DNA of 64,000 nucleotides from Owenia fusiformis (Eukaryota > Annelida > Polychaeta > Sabellida > Oweniidae), in the NCBI GenBank assembly GCA_903813345.2, contig CAIIXF020000009.1, positions 28,556,740-28,620,739 of the forward strand. Direction: 5' to 3'. The notes below the pieces were generated by a model. The model saw nothing but the letters and a program-made list of their open reading frames with translations, did no database searches and was not told the DNA's origin. A program made the translations under genes and the position numbers. Each line of letters opens with the position of its first letter. The first letter of the stretch is position 1. This document shows positions 13,149 to 27,600 of the stretch, piece after piece.

Positions 13149-13869
13149 TACTGATGATGTCATTTCATGAAGCATAAACCTGACAATGTCTGATTGATAT
13201 AGAGAATTTGACAATTGTGGTAAATATAATACTTGAGTAACCTGGAGTAGATGACTCAATGTCAGCCATTTCAGACTCAGCAGATAGCTGAACAATCAGA
13301 ATCAGAACCCCAGAAAATATCAAATTTATATAAATAAATGTTTATACAATTTTGGTGTAAAAGCGCTAAAAATATGATCAATTTAGATCAAATGATAAAG
13401 ACATTTAAAAATTTACTTATTTTATTTAGTTTTACTTACTGTTATCTGCCGTAAATCACACAAAACGATAAGAAAAATTTATTTATTTTTAAGGCGGAAG
13501 TGGAATATTTGTTGCAGTAAATTATCGAACGACCATCAGTTTGAACATTGATGTGCATAAAAATTACGAACATCAATATTCCTTGATAACACATCATAGG
13601 CTTGAGAGCCCCAATGTTCATCCGATTTCTTACAGCCAGCACCATCTATCTAATATCTAATATAATAGAATCTAATATTGAATAATGAAGATTGATAGTG
13701 GTCACTGTGCGATTTCTCCATTTTATTTCATCTGTTTTATTCTAAATAGGAGTAATTTTTACTGAGACCATCATAAATATTTTATGTTAGTCTCATATCT
13801 TTACAATTAATTTTTGCAGTTTCTTCTAATACTATAGAGATTATCAATATAGATATATAAGGTGTCCCT

Positions 13870-14040
13870 TAGGAACACTTACTGTACTTTAATTTGGCAG
13901 AAGTTTTAATTTGGTCAGGTTTAATTTAATTTTAATTGTCAAAGTCCAGCAAATTAAGTTGCCGCCAAATTCAATGTAATATCAGTACCATGTAAATTAG
14001 TACCATTAGTACATTGTAATGTTGTAAGTTCGCCATATCG
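13870..14040. mobile_element. AATTTGG-rich MITE-like repeat
   Basis: It carries the blocks TACTGTACTTTAATTTGGC and TTAGTACCATTAGTACATTG. Related copies are at 20870-21010 (opposite orientation) and, more distantly, 54278-54500. No coding potential. Confidence 0.5.
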
Positions 14041-15628
14041 TCACACATCATTTGAACTTTGTTTATTTGACTGCCCAAAAAACACATTAATCATGATTTG
14101 TTTCTCATTCACATCTTCCGATTACAGGGCTTCAAAATCCAGAATATATTCTTTCTTTTTACCCCCTGCGATAAGCAGTTACCATTTCCCTGATTAGAAC
14201 TCGCAAACTGATTGGCTGTTGCAACACTGCGACAGAAATTATGTAGAAGTCATTGCTAATAATTAGATCACATGATTCAGTTAAATCGGGCGCTTCCAAA
14301 TTGGTTATAGCAGGGGGAGGAAAAGGGTACGGATTCTGGACACCTGCTTAGGAGGATGCTCATTCAAGGCTTTGTGTTAATTTGGAAGTATCAACTCTAT
14401 ATCAATTAACACAAGGGAAATTAGACACCTTTACTTGTCAATGAATACATGGGCTTTTCAAACCCCATGATCAATAGAATGCTCATTCAATGTCTCACTT
14501 TCTTGGCTTCCACTCTTCAAGCAGTGTTCTTAAATGCATATTCAATTCCTTAACTCCGGAACGTACTCTTTAAACTGCATTCTCATAAGCATTCTCAACA
14601 AATACATATCCATGAGTAAAATCTCAATAATAATTCTTCAATCATTCCCAATTCCACCCCTTCTGTGTCCTGTCTGATTCAAGTACATCTAAGTCAATTG
14701 ATTCATGTTCAGAAAGAAACAATACACAAAAACATACACAGTACTAAATTGATGTCACTGACATTTATTTCTGTACTATCAAAATAAATATACAAATATA
14801 CATTATTTTGAACATCAATTAAAATGAATATTGCGCTTTGAAAGGAATGTTGTTGATAGACTGACTGCAGTTTAATATAATCTCAGATTCAGATTTTTGT
14901 TAATATTTCCTTTCAGATGATATATAACTAATGATAGTCCAAACATGCTCTTCATGTTCATCTATTAAATACTAAACTATTTTATGTTATATCACAACCT
15001 TCACAATTTATTAGACACTAGGCTTGATGATTTTAGGATATTTAAAAAAACTATTCTATACACAAGCAGTAAAGCTTCTTACAATCTCTACTAATGTAAA
15101 AATGCCTCTATGAGGATTCTGTCTATAATACATACAAATGAACACATAGGCATTTTCTGGGCACCATATATTCCATTCACTGATTCTGCATGACATTTGA
15201 AGAATATGTGTTAATTAAAATAAAGTATTTGTTCCTCATATGATCCACATCAGCAGGCACTTTATATGTCCCTTGTGTTTGTTTATGACCCATATAATAG
15301 ACAGTATATCTGTATATACTCAATTTCTATTCATCATATTAGCCAAATCCATCAGTCCATGACAAATTCATTAAGCTCAACTGATCCATTCATCCATAAC
15401 TATGAACAATATGACAATAAATTGCATTCAACAATCCGTCAACAACCCAGTGTCATCAAATGTGTATTTGAACACCTAGTTTATGCACTTATACAATTTA
15501 AGAGAACTGGCTTCTTTTACTGTAAGTTCTACGACAACTCTATTATAAGCCACATTGGTCAATACTGACTTAAGCCTATATATGAGCCACACTTTAACAT
15601 CTTGGTACATGTGATGTTTTCCACTGCA

Positions 15629-18600
15629 CTAATAGACAATAGCTTTCCTCTTCTGGCCTGGAACACTTGTGGTGGGACGTAGGGCTAGAATAAAAAAAAT
15701 TCAATTGATTCAATCCATAGTGACTATTATATATTATATGGCACAAAATTAAAATTCTCTGCTAACCAAAATCAAATGAAGAACCCATAGTCTACCACGG
15801 TCCTGTGCTCACACATTTTGGAACCTTCAGAGGAATGTATATCCTGACTTTCAAACAAAAATATTGATTTGGATTTGTAGTCTCGAACTTTGAGAAACTA
15901 AGATAGCACAGTTGTTTGACCTAGTTTGATGACCTTTGACCTTGAAAATTTTACTTATTCAGAGCTCAGAAAGGTCTTTTGTGATTAAGCTGACCAAAAT
16001 TTATATCCAAAAATCTTTCGAAGGTCACTGAAGGTCAACTAAAGGTCAAATCCTAAAACTAATGTCAGATTTGAACTCCTGGCAACTTATAGATGATTTT
16101 AATAAATAATTTGGTCAAATTGAAGCAAGTTGAAAAATAACTTATTTTTACTGTTTTTTTGACGTCAAATATTTCAAAAACGGTAAAAATTTGATGCTGA
16201 CATATATTGAACAATATGTAGGGAATGCTTAAATCTAATCTTAAATGTTGACGAATGGACGGACGGACGGACCAACAGACGGACGCCTGGTCAATCCCAT
16301 AGGCTCACTGTGTGAGCCAAAAAGTGTCTCTTAGACTTACTTTTTCATAAACTAACTATCATATTATGAGGTGAAATATCTCAAGAATACAAAGAACCAA
16401 GACAAATTATTGGTCTTATTGAATTGACTGATGACAAGTTGAGATCTAGTTAACAATCCAGATTATACTCAAAATTATCCACATAATTGTAAAAATGTCT
16501 ACCTTGGTTGACTAGCTTCTCTGCCTGGTTAGGGTTGCTATAGTGACCTACAATTGTCTGTTCGTCTGTCAGCTGCACATCCTGGCCACCAACTTGGTTA
16601 CTAAACAAAGAAAATGGTCAATTTATACAGTGTGCATACCTACATATGTTAGAATAGTGAAAATTGTCACATGGAACACCTCTGTGTAGTGAGTAAAACA
16701 CAATGCAAGTGGAACAGTTTTTAAAACTTCTACTTTTTGTAGTCATTTCACTTACACAGGTTTAAAGGGTGACGCATATCGTTTAGCAAATCGAACGCTC
16801 GTTTCTGGTGTTGCTCACCGTTTAGTATAAAAGGCCCGATCCCGGAATAATACTCAAGGGTTCACAGGTTCGATGTCGTTGTGTCAACACCTCTAACTGT
16901 TATATAGCATAAGTATATTATAGATCGTCACACATTTATAAAAGGGTGATTTTTATTTTGACAAATCAATTCCAAATTTATGGGTGAAGTTTCAGGATCT
17001 TCTATTTGTCTATAATAAGGAAAAATTGGCATCTAAATTTCCCCATAACGTAATAGCACACAGCTTGCTGGCATATGAAATATCCTACAAATGAAACAAA
17101 GCAACAAGGATTTATATTGGCTGTTGTACATGTACTGTTTGAACGCAATCACTCCATGGATAACGTTTTCAAAATCATTATAAACAGATTACTTTATCTC
17201 AAAGACAATTTCAATAAACTGGATTTTACAGAACTCCCCTTATTTCTTAAAAATGGACTGATCCAGTTGATTCGCCTGGAGCCGCCATATTGTTTTTATA
17301 CGGGATGCTTATCGGAACCCTTTAACAAATCTTTCAAAACTACAGTATTTCCTTTTTGAATGAAAAGCTTTTAAGCTAAGAAGATCCTGCAGTTTTCTTA
17401 AAATCACAATTTTGTTAAGGACGCTGAACATAAAAAGGTGCTTATAAGTTATAACAATAGCTCAACACTACTGAATTTTAAAACAGTTGAACTAGACAAA
17501 AATCACCTGGTACGTCTAGGTGCATGCAAAAATTGCTTATCGAATGGTACTTCTCACTGAATGCAAAAATTGCTTGAGTTATCACATGATACTCCGCGGT
17601 GAATTCTAAAATTACTCGAGTTATCGCATGGTACTCCTTGGTGAATGCTTAAAATTGCTCGAGTTGTCACATGGTACTCCTATTTGTATTGTGATGGCTT
17701 ACTTCTCACCTTATGACAGTATGCTTTTCTTTTCTTAGTAGTTCTTTATCTTGAGTGAACAAGATCGTGTGGTATTTCTGTGGCAAGTCTAAGGTTGGCA
17801 GTATACCTCTTGCTATGGGAACACAGGCCTCTAGTTGGCCATTGTAGACAAGGAGATCATCAACCAATAGCTGGAATATTATAGAATGAGTAATTCAATA
17901 CAAACAACGTAACAGAGAAGAATACACAGTTAATATAGTAGCCCTCAAAGGGCGCTATAAAAATATTGTACCCAAAATAGTCCGTTTTCAGAAGATGCTA
18001 GTACCTTTCAAAAGGGCAAAATATTTTCTAAGAAATAATTGAATAACATGTTTTACTCAATGATATTTAGCATGTAGAAGATATTTTAAAGAACCATCCA
18101 CCCCTAGAAATGACTTACAGCGAAATCTTTCACCCCTCTCTGTGATGTCTTGCTATAGTTCCACAGTTTAATCATAGAAACTGTAACTGGTTGGTCAAAT
18201 ATCACAAATACACTGTTCACCTGCAATAAATTACAAAATAAAATACTGTAAAATGGGTGATTATAAAATTGGGGCTGAGGTGTTCAGATAAGAAACAAGG
18301 AGGATTGACTCCCAGGGATCCAACTCGATATTCGACTTTGATCTCGATCGATGACAACATTGAATATGACATTATTTTCTGACATTATAACTGACTATAA
18401 ATCAGCAATGCAAAAGATTTCAACTAATATCTTGATCACTTATTGTGTTTTGAATTTATAGCTTGGAAAAACAAAGACCAAAACTTGCGATTCAAATTCT
18501 GAAGTGAAAAAATGGTGGCTGTTTGACTTTGATTTTTTTAATCACAACATGATGACTCCCTGTGATAATAAGGTCAAGACCATATCACCATATAGCAGAA

Positions 18601-21600
18601 TATTGAGCTGGAACCCTGGGAGCCAATCCTCCTTGGATTAGAAAGGTGTTCAGATTTACAGGTTTTACTATAAAATAGTCAATCAGCTGTGTTGTCTTAA
18701 ACATAAACTAAATATTATAACATAAAAGAAAGGTTTGATGAATTCTCACAAGGAAAGGAAATTCATATCAAAGTTTATTTGATTGAAGATGCTTCATAAT
18801 TCATCATGTAATTATATACAAGATAATTGGACAACACAGACTTAAGACAAGTTGTAATTTAGATAGTTCTTCTAATTGCTTCAAGTACATGTATTATACT
18901 TTGCTCTTTGGATTCTTACAATGACTGACTATTAGTATGACTTGTCTCATCCTGGCGAAACATGACTACGATTTTAATTTCTTACCATATTAGGGAGTTC
19001 TTACCATATAAGGAAGCACTTACCATATTAGGAAGTACTGGGGCCAGCCACATGTGTCTCCCATCAGTGGTATCATTAACATCATCTATTAACTTATCTG
19101 GAGTTCTACAGTCATGCTGTACACCCTCCAATACATTTACACTATCTGGGTAACAGGCTATATCTGAAGAGAATATGAACAATATCCAGATATAAAGCTT
19201 ATTGTGATTTAAACTCACAAATTGCACATTTTATATGCATAAACATGATAAATGGCTTATAAAATCTCTCCTTGACAATATCGTCAAAACTGTCGATTAT
19301 AGAAAGGTTTTGAATATCAGGTACGCGTATATACAAAGAGAGATATCTACCAAATGTTACCTCATATCCCTTACTCTACAAATCCATATAAGTGTATAAG
19401 ATGCTTCCTAGTCAACTCGTACCCAAGACAACTGGTACCCAAGACAACTGGTACCCAAGACAACTGGTACCCAAGACAACTCGTACCCAAGATTATTTTC
19501 AGTATTTGGGTGCATATTAGGGAAAAAATTGAGTTTGTAATGCTTTCATGTTATAATGTGAATCAAATAAGTCTCAATATTTTTTTGAATTTAGACGACA
19601 TTTTTTCTCAATGGATCAGTAAAGCATTTTTTTATTAAATAAAAGAAGTGCTTCGAGCGCTTGTTCTCAACATTTTTTTGTCATTAGATCTGACACTTGT
19701 TCCAAACACTCATAAACATACAATATTTTGAAAAATGATTATGAATATGTGAAATAAACATATGTCTCTTCACTCGAACATCCTGAATCTGTGACCAATA
19801 TAAAATAATAGTCAATATAAATTGACACTCAGCTCAAAATGTCACAAAATTAAATCAATTTCTTCCAAAAATTCTTATTCAAACTTTAAACTATTCTGAA
19901 CAGTATGTTACAATTATAATATGTATACTCGTATCTATTCATATTCCCAGTCCAATGCTTGATTCAAAACAAAATATATACTTGGGTACGAGTTGTCTTG
20001 GGTACCAGTTGTCTTGGGTACGACTTGTCTTGGGTACGAGTTGACCAGTTACCTATAAGATGCAACAATGATGCAGCACAAAAACGTTAGCATAAGATTG
20101 TATGGCTACAATAACAAACTTTTACATTGCATTTATGGAAAATAAAGACTTACTATTATCAGTGAGTTGAATCTTCCTCCCATTTGCATCATAGATCTCT
20201 ATTCCATTAAGGCCTACATAATATGGGTCTCCCCATGTTGAAAGTAGATGTAACTGGTAAATAACTGGTCCAGGTTAAGGATTTTAATAGACACAGAATA
20301 TGAAAATATGGATATATGGTTTCTCATTATACTGTAGATACAGATATTCTTGTATGAATAGCTTTAATATAAAAAAACACGACATTGTAACTGACTAGAA
20401 TCAAGATGTCAGCTTAACCATGTGTTGATCACTCTCATATGAAAGACAATTCATTAGATTACGCATGACTCTCTATATTCAAACATAACCCTTTAAAATA
20501 ATTGCACCACTTAATACCATTATATTTAAGATGATTCCTGAGATACAATTGTATAAACACATTGTTAAGTGTAAATACTGCTTTCAATTTTGCCCCCCCC
20601 CTTGCTCTTTAGATTCCAACTTGGATCGATGTATTAATGAAAGGATACAGCCTCTTGGCATCTGGACGGATTCATAGTCTGCATTAATATCATTTGATAT
20701 ATCGCCACACCTAAAATACACATATTATTTCTACGTAATTGTCACTGTATGCCTACAATTTTAAGAGTTGAAGTTTAACTTTGCAATAAAGATATCTGAA
20801 CTTCTAATTTTATACAAATTACTCATTACTTAAGCAACCAATCAAATAAGAGCTTATTGTGAGGTTTCTTGGAGTACTGTACTTCTACTTAATTTGGTGC
20901 TACTTATTTTGGCAGATTTGCTGTTTTAAACATTTGGCGGCTACTTAATTTGGTGGACTTGCAATATTACAATGTACTTGCGGTACTAATTTACATCGTG
21001 CTAAAATTAACAGGGAACGTGTTATTTTCCTTTCTACCTTTTATGGTTTTAAATAGTTCTTTAATCTACGATTTTTTCAAATGTACTAAGATTACACAAA
21101 GGCTTTTTTACCCTAAAGTGATTTCTCTTGGACGGATTTCAGCATATTTCAGCATACTACTCTGATTGAAGAGGACTTCTTGAGCAAAGTCAAAGTGACA
21201 GTTCCCAGGAGCCTTACGTAACAGGAAGCCATCTGGTGGTGAGATCAACTGGCCATCAAGTTTGATATGGACAAGTTTTGCCTGAAATAAGTTTAACATG
21301 TGCGTTGCTATCATTTCTGAAGTTATTGCAGATGTTCTAGTATATGTACAGCTAGACTTTACTCACTAATTCATAATTTATCAATCAAACTACTGTGGCT
21401 TTGGTCTTAATGGTTGCATGAAATTCAATGGGTGGGACTGTGGGATTTGTCTGAATGACGTACAATACATTGATAGTACAATGAATGTTTTAACTACATT
21501 GGAACATATGCATTAGTTTGAAGATATATTCACACTGTCACATATAACAAGCACAGAATTAACAATTACCCCTCTATAGGTGCACTCCTTGCTTTTATTG

Positions 21601-24600
21601 TAGTTCCAAAAGCGTATACCAGTGAGGACAGTTGTCTCTCTCAGGTTAATGGTCACTGTATGAGGCTCTCCTTCAGTATAAGGCACCATCCACATGTTCT
21701 CATCTGACATGGTTATGTTAATGTTATTTACAAGCCTGAAAATACAAATCAATACTTCTAGGTTCTTATAGGTATATATAGTGAAAGCTTATTTTTGGAA
21801 AAAGGACAAAGCGACTGGACTTTCTTCCTATTTCTTCCTCCATGGTGGAACAAAGCATGTATATGAAAGAAATCCTAAAATGCAAAAAATTGGTAGGAAG
21901 GTTTCTGGACACCTAGGTACGCACTACTGTATAACATTAATGAAATGTAAAAGACCTTTTTGAATGGTTATATTCAGTCATGACAGCGTGTAGATTTTGT
22001 TGAGTGTTCTAATTTTTGAGGCCTTGTATTCAACTCTCATATCAAGTCCCATCTCCTTTATACTGATCATACAAATTGGGCAAGTATATATACATTGTGT
22101 AATCACACAAATCTTGTTACAAAATGATATAAAATGCATTGAATTAATGCTAGTAAACGCAATACTTTTTTCTGAAGTACTTCCTCTAGGTTTTCATTGG
22201 GTAAAAGTGCATTTTAATCACTTACTTGTCCAATGTCCTATCATCTAGCTGGTGACCATCCAACATTCTGAGATCTCTTGGGTCTGCATCTAGCATATCC
22301 ATATTAAGTGGTATAGGCTCACCATTCACACCAGCAAGTTCTAAGCCAGTTAAGCCAAGGTAGTATGGGTCACCCCAAGTTGCAGTAAAGTTCAGTTGAA
22401 TACCTATAGAAAGTATATAAAGGAATACAATATATTCACCATTCACACCAGCACGTTCTAAGCCAGTTAAGCCAAGGTAGTATGGGTCACCCCAAGTTGC
22501 AGTAAAGTTCAGTTGAATACCTATAGAAAGTATATAAAGGAATACAATATATTCACCATTCACACCAGCAAGTTCTAAGCCAGTTAAGCCAAGGTAGTAT
22601 GGGTCACCCCAAGTTGCAGTAAAGTTCAGTTGAATACCTATAGAAAGTATATAAAGGAATACAATATATTCACCATTCACACCAGCAAGTTCTAAGCCAG
22701 TTAAGCCAAGGTAGTATGGGTCACCCCAAGTTGCAGTAAAGTTCAGTTGAATACCTATAGAAAGTATATAAAGGAATACAATATATTCACCATTCACACC
22801 AGCAAGTTCTAAGCCAGTTAAGCCAAGGTAGTATGGGTCACCCCAAGTTGCAGTAAAGTTCAGTTGAATACCTATAGAAAGTATATAAAGGAATACAATA
22901 TATTCACCATTCACACCAGCAAGTTCTAAGCCAGTTAAGCCAAGGTAGTATGGGTCACCCCAAGTTGCAGTAAAGTTCAGTTGAATACCTATAGAAAGTA
23001 TATAAAGGAATACAATATATTCACCATTCACACCAGCAAGTTCTAAGCCAGTTAAGCCAAGGTAGTATGGGTCACCCCAAGTTGCAGTAAAGTTCAGTTG
23101 AATACCTATAGAAAGTAATATAAAGGAATACAATACAAAATCAACATAAACCATTTCTGTACATTCTGAATCTCTCTCTCCCTGCTGCATAGAAGAAGGC
23201 AGAAGGACAAACCTGGAGGATGTGGCTTACAACAAGGTGATGTGTAAGACAAAAAATTAACCTTGTAACCCTTAAGAAAGGCTAAACTCTTTAAATTATA
23301 TAATTTTTTGACCATATATCAAAACTCTAAAATTATTTATGTACTGTACTACAAAAGATTTTTACTATAATATAAATCTCTATATATATAATAATATTAA
23401 TAATTATATCAAATAATGATATATATATATATATAATGACTATGAAAATCAGTTATAAATCTATTTTTAAATGCATCGATATCTAGGCTCTAGGCTGTAA
23501 GTTGAAATAAGTAAAACCTGTATATTTAGGTTGTATCTCGTATAAACGTTTACCTGTACATGTCTAAGGGTAATGTGACTAGCCAATACAGATTCAGAGT
23601 ACCAAATAAACTTACATTTGCCCTCATACACTCCATCTTCATTATAAGTAGCATTATTAGTAAAGGACGGAACAGTCTCCATATCTACTGTGTCAAGTTT
23701 TTGTATAGGTGTCTCTGATGGCTGGTTGGGCAATTGACGTGTTGCCCTTGTAACTGGCCTCTCCTGAAAACATACTAAATCATGTTTACTTGTGTACACA
23801 CAATTTTTACAGTTTATGAGCAAATACTTATGCATAGTACTGTTCAAAAGTAAGAAAGTGTAAGAAAATCAAAAATAATCAAAAACTCAAGATTGTAACT
23901 TTTCAAGAAAAAATGATCAAAATGATTAAAATTGAGTTTTCTCATTCATACTACTCTGAAGTGATAACTTAAGGTGTGCAAGTACTTTAATAAACCATTT
24001 GTTTAATATTATTCTTTGATTCTATGAGTGATTAGTATTGTTCTAATGTTGACTTTGATGCATTGTTTTGTATTTTAAGCATGCACAGTGAAACAACCAA
24101 GTTATGAACCATCCACCAATAGCATGCAGTTTGCGAAATACGGGGAATGAGTCATGCACAGAAAAACCCCATAAAAGGCATTAATGCAATACAAGGGATA
24201 ATTAGGAATACAAGATTACGTTAAGTTTCACATTTGTGTTCTAAATACTTTTTGCATTTTCTTAGTATTACATTTTGCAATTTCCAACAATACATACACC
24301 TTCTACACATATCCTGTCATGTTTTATAGTGTTACATGCTGTGCAACTGACACAACAATATTCAATATAGATAAACAACATTGTTATGTTACTTCACCTT
24401 TCTATTACAAACTTACAGTTTGATTAAAATATCCATTTTGATTGCCTTTCAATTCAATTTTGATCCTGGATTAAAAGGTTTCTCTATCTTGTTTTATAAG
24501 TACAAGTAATTTGTGTATGGTATCTGTTTTGTCATGCATTTTTCTCTGAACGAAATAGGCAATACAATAATGTATCACTTGTATTTGTACTGTGTTGTTA

Positions 24601-27600
24601 GTGTAAATGCATGTGCTTTATTTCTTATTTTCATTCTCATTCTTTCTTATTCTGGATCACATGTTGGAGTTTCGATTTTGCCTATTTGACAGCAACTGTC
24701 AAAAATAAGGCATTAACATGCAAAATGTCACCACCTGCCATTTGTTACACTGAATGCCAACCGCTGTCACAAAAAGTTGGAGACCATAACAATATGTCAC
24801 CAAAATGCATAAATCTGCTAAATATTTGTCAATTTCTTACTTTAATTCATTCAGAACTCTATTCATTTTTATTTTATTTTTTATATCTCAAACCATCAGC
24901 CAAAAAACTGAAACATTGGTAACTAAAGAGGAAGATCTAAAGAAAGAAAAGGAACTGGTTTGCCGATCATTAAAGGAGTGTGGGTACCCGGAATGGCTGA
25001 TTAAAGAAGGTGAAAGACATGCGACAAATAATGTAAACAGAACAAGAAATGATGACGATATAAGGTGTACTGCAGTTCTTCCGTATATCCCTAGTATTTC
25101 CAACCAGTTACGGCGTATTTTAAAAAGGCATCGTGTCCGAGTATGTTTCTCATCGCAGAATACTATCAAGAAACAGTTGGTGCATTTAAAGGACAAAACT
25201 AATGATCAAAAGAAGTCCGGTGTAATTTACAAAATTGATTGTAAAGACTGTATTGCCACTTATGTAGGTGAAACAAAGCGGGAACTAGTTACTAGAATCA
25301 GAGAACATCGTAGACCCACATTACTGTCGACTGGAGGTCTTGCTTCTGCGGTTATTGAACATTCCATGGAATATGATCATAATATAAACTGGAACAATGT
25401 AAAAATCATTGATAATGAGAGTCATGATCTTAAACGTAGGGTTAAGGAAGCAATTCATATTAAAACAATGCAACCTAAAATGAACAGAGATAATGGGTAT
25501 CAGTTGGACAATTTGTATCATAAAATATTGTAAATTAAGAATGGTATAGCAAAGTATGCAATAGTAATATTTGAGTTTAATTGTTACCATAACGATGATA
25601 TATTTATCTTAAGGTTATTATTAGGTCATTCGTTTTTTCGTATCTATGTTTTTTGTTGTTGTTATTATTTTTTAGGTCACTAGGTCATTTGTTACATAAT
25701 TAAATTTTCCATTGCCTGTTTATGACGTCACATAAATGTATACATGCTGTTATATTTTGAAAAAGACTAAGGGATATTAGTCGAAAGTCTCAATAAATTA
25801 AAAATAAAAATATTCTCTGAAGTAAAGAATTTGACTTGTTTCTAAGATATATTAATTATATATTATTATATGACAAAATTATCTCCTGTTTTTTATAGAC
25901 ATTCACTTTTAAGTTCTTGTTTTAATACAAGTTCTGTCTTATTCTATAACAAATAGTACTATGACAATAATTTTCTTGGGCAATCCATTGAAAAAATGTC
26001 TCAAATGATTCTTTTATAACTCCCGCTGCAGTTTGATTTAGCACGTGGAATTCTCCCAGCATGCAAATGCAGTTTATATTTTCTCTTTCCTCTTCGCTGC
26101 ATACCAAATGTGAAAAAATACAGTAATATAAAAGCAACAATAAACAAAAGGAAAATAAGAGGATAAATGTAAATCAATATAAAAAGCTGTTAATTATGCA
26201 TATGATATCTTATTATTCCCCATCATTTCTATAAGTTCATCTTCAAATGTTTGAAATTATTTTAAAACGTATTGTGACTTTATTTCACATTAAACATCCA
26301 TGATCTCCTGTATATGTACTGATAAATACATGTACACTGTATTTACTTTTTAAAATACTGCGCATTTTCAAAATTAGAAGTAAAGTTAATATTTTTCAAT
26401 TTGGAATCAAAAAGGAAGTTATTGCTTATTGATCACAAGGTAGTCTTGCCAAGACCCCCCCCCTCACCCTAAAACAACAGTTTGTTTTTCAAGTAAATAA
26501 GAGGGGGGTCCAGGATAAGCTGGAAGATTAGCGAAACTTAAAAATAATGGAGAATAAAGAGACATTCATTCAAACAAGTAACATTCAAGCTTTAAATAAC
26601 CAATAACCTTCCCCAGTTATTTCATGGTGGTCAGACATTTAAGAACTTCAAAAACTTTTTCATTTCATTTTTAATGGAGTAACAGCGAAAATATTGAGGT
26701 CAAACTTAAATATACACTGAAACTCTCCCCTCATCCAAGTCCAATTTTATAAAAAAAATTTAAAATATACACTGAAACTCTCCACTCAAACTTTTTTAAA
26801 TTGTAAAATCTAGTTTTTGAAAATAGAACATATGACTACCATGATGATTGTGATACTTAGAAATGAAATATTGACTAACTGCAGTGTTGAGGAGGGACAT
26901 TATGACCTTTTCAGTCTTATCCCAAGGAAACTGCAAAGTAAAGTAAGTCTCTTGCTATTGTGCTACTTGGCTTATTTTTTTATTTTTTACATTCAAATCT
27001 ATTCCATGAACATGAGCTCATTTTGCCATTAATTTTTTCAGATTTTTTCTGTGAAATGTATGAAACAAACAAAAAGGGATGTAGTCCACATTAAAAAGGT
27101 ATAAGATCAGTTAAGGGACTGATCATTTTTGAAATTTCTTCCAAATATAAGAAAGTCATGGATGGAATAGATTTGATTGTATGTACATGTATATTGACAC
27201 AAAATCATAATTATAAGTGAAAATACAAGAGAATATGTAGCACATCTATTTATTTATGTCTTCAAATAAAAGTGTAATCAAGTGTCAAAATTGAGGAGAT
27301 CACAGTTACCTGAAGTTCTTCATCTGCTGTTCTTGGGCGTTCAAACGGGACGTCATCTTCCCAATCGTCATCACTGAAAGCCTCACTCTCATATGCGTCA
27401 TCATATCTTGAAACATTCTCTAGGATTTCTTCATCAGTAGTGAACAAAATGGTCTGAAAAGACACAGAGTAGTATAATCACTTATAATATGTAGATCTTA
27501 AGAGGAATTAACCTAGCATTGACATATGGTCTTTTTTTCAAATTAACAAAAAACATTTTGCGTACATTGTGTTTAGCTTGAGAGGGATTTTCTGAATGTT

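Larger units (their letters stand above)
10612..15628. other. Intergenic region between annexin and KATNIP
   Basis: No coding exon can be supported here. It presumably holds the annexin promoter and a non-coding 5' exon, which I cannot locate. Visible repeats are the 11642-13148 element with an internal minisatellite and a MITE-like repeat at 13870-14040. The rest (13150-13860 and 14040-15628) is AT-rich with no clear structure. The KATNIP 3' end must lie below 15629. Confidence 0.6.

Noticed and set aside
22222-23190. A 322-codon open frame presented as one gene
   Set aside because: It is the KATNIP exon 26 tandem array read through; only the proximal 178 nt is a supported exon. The rest is possible exon extension, reported as a finding.
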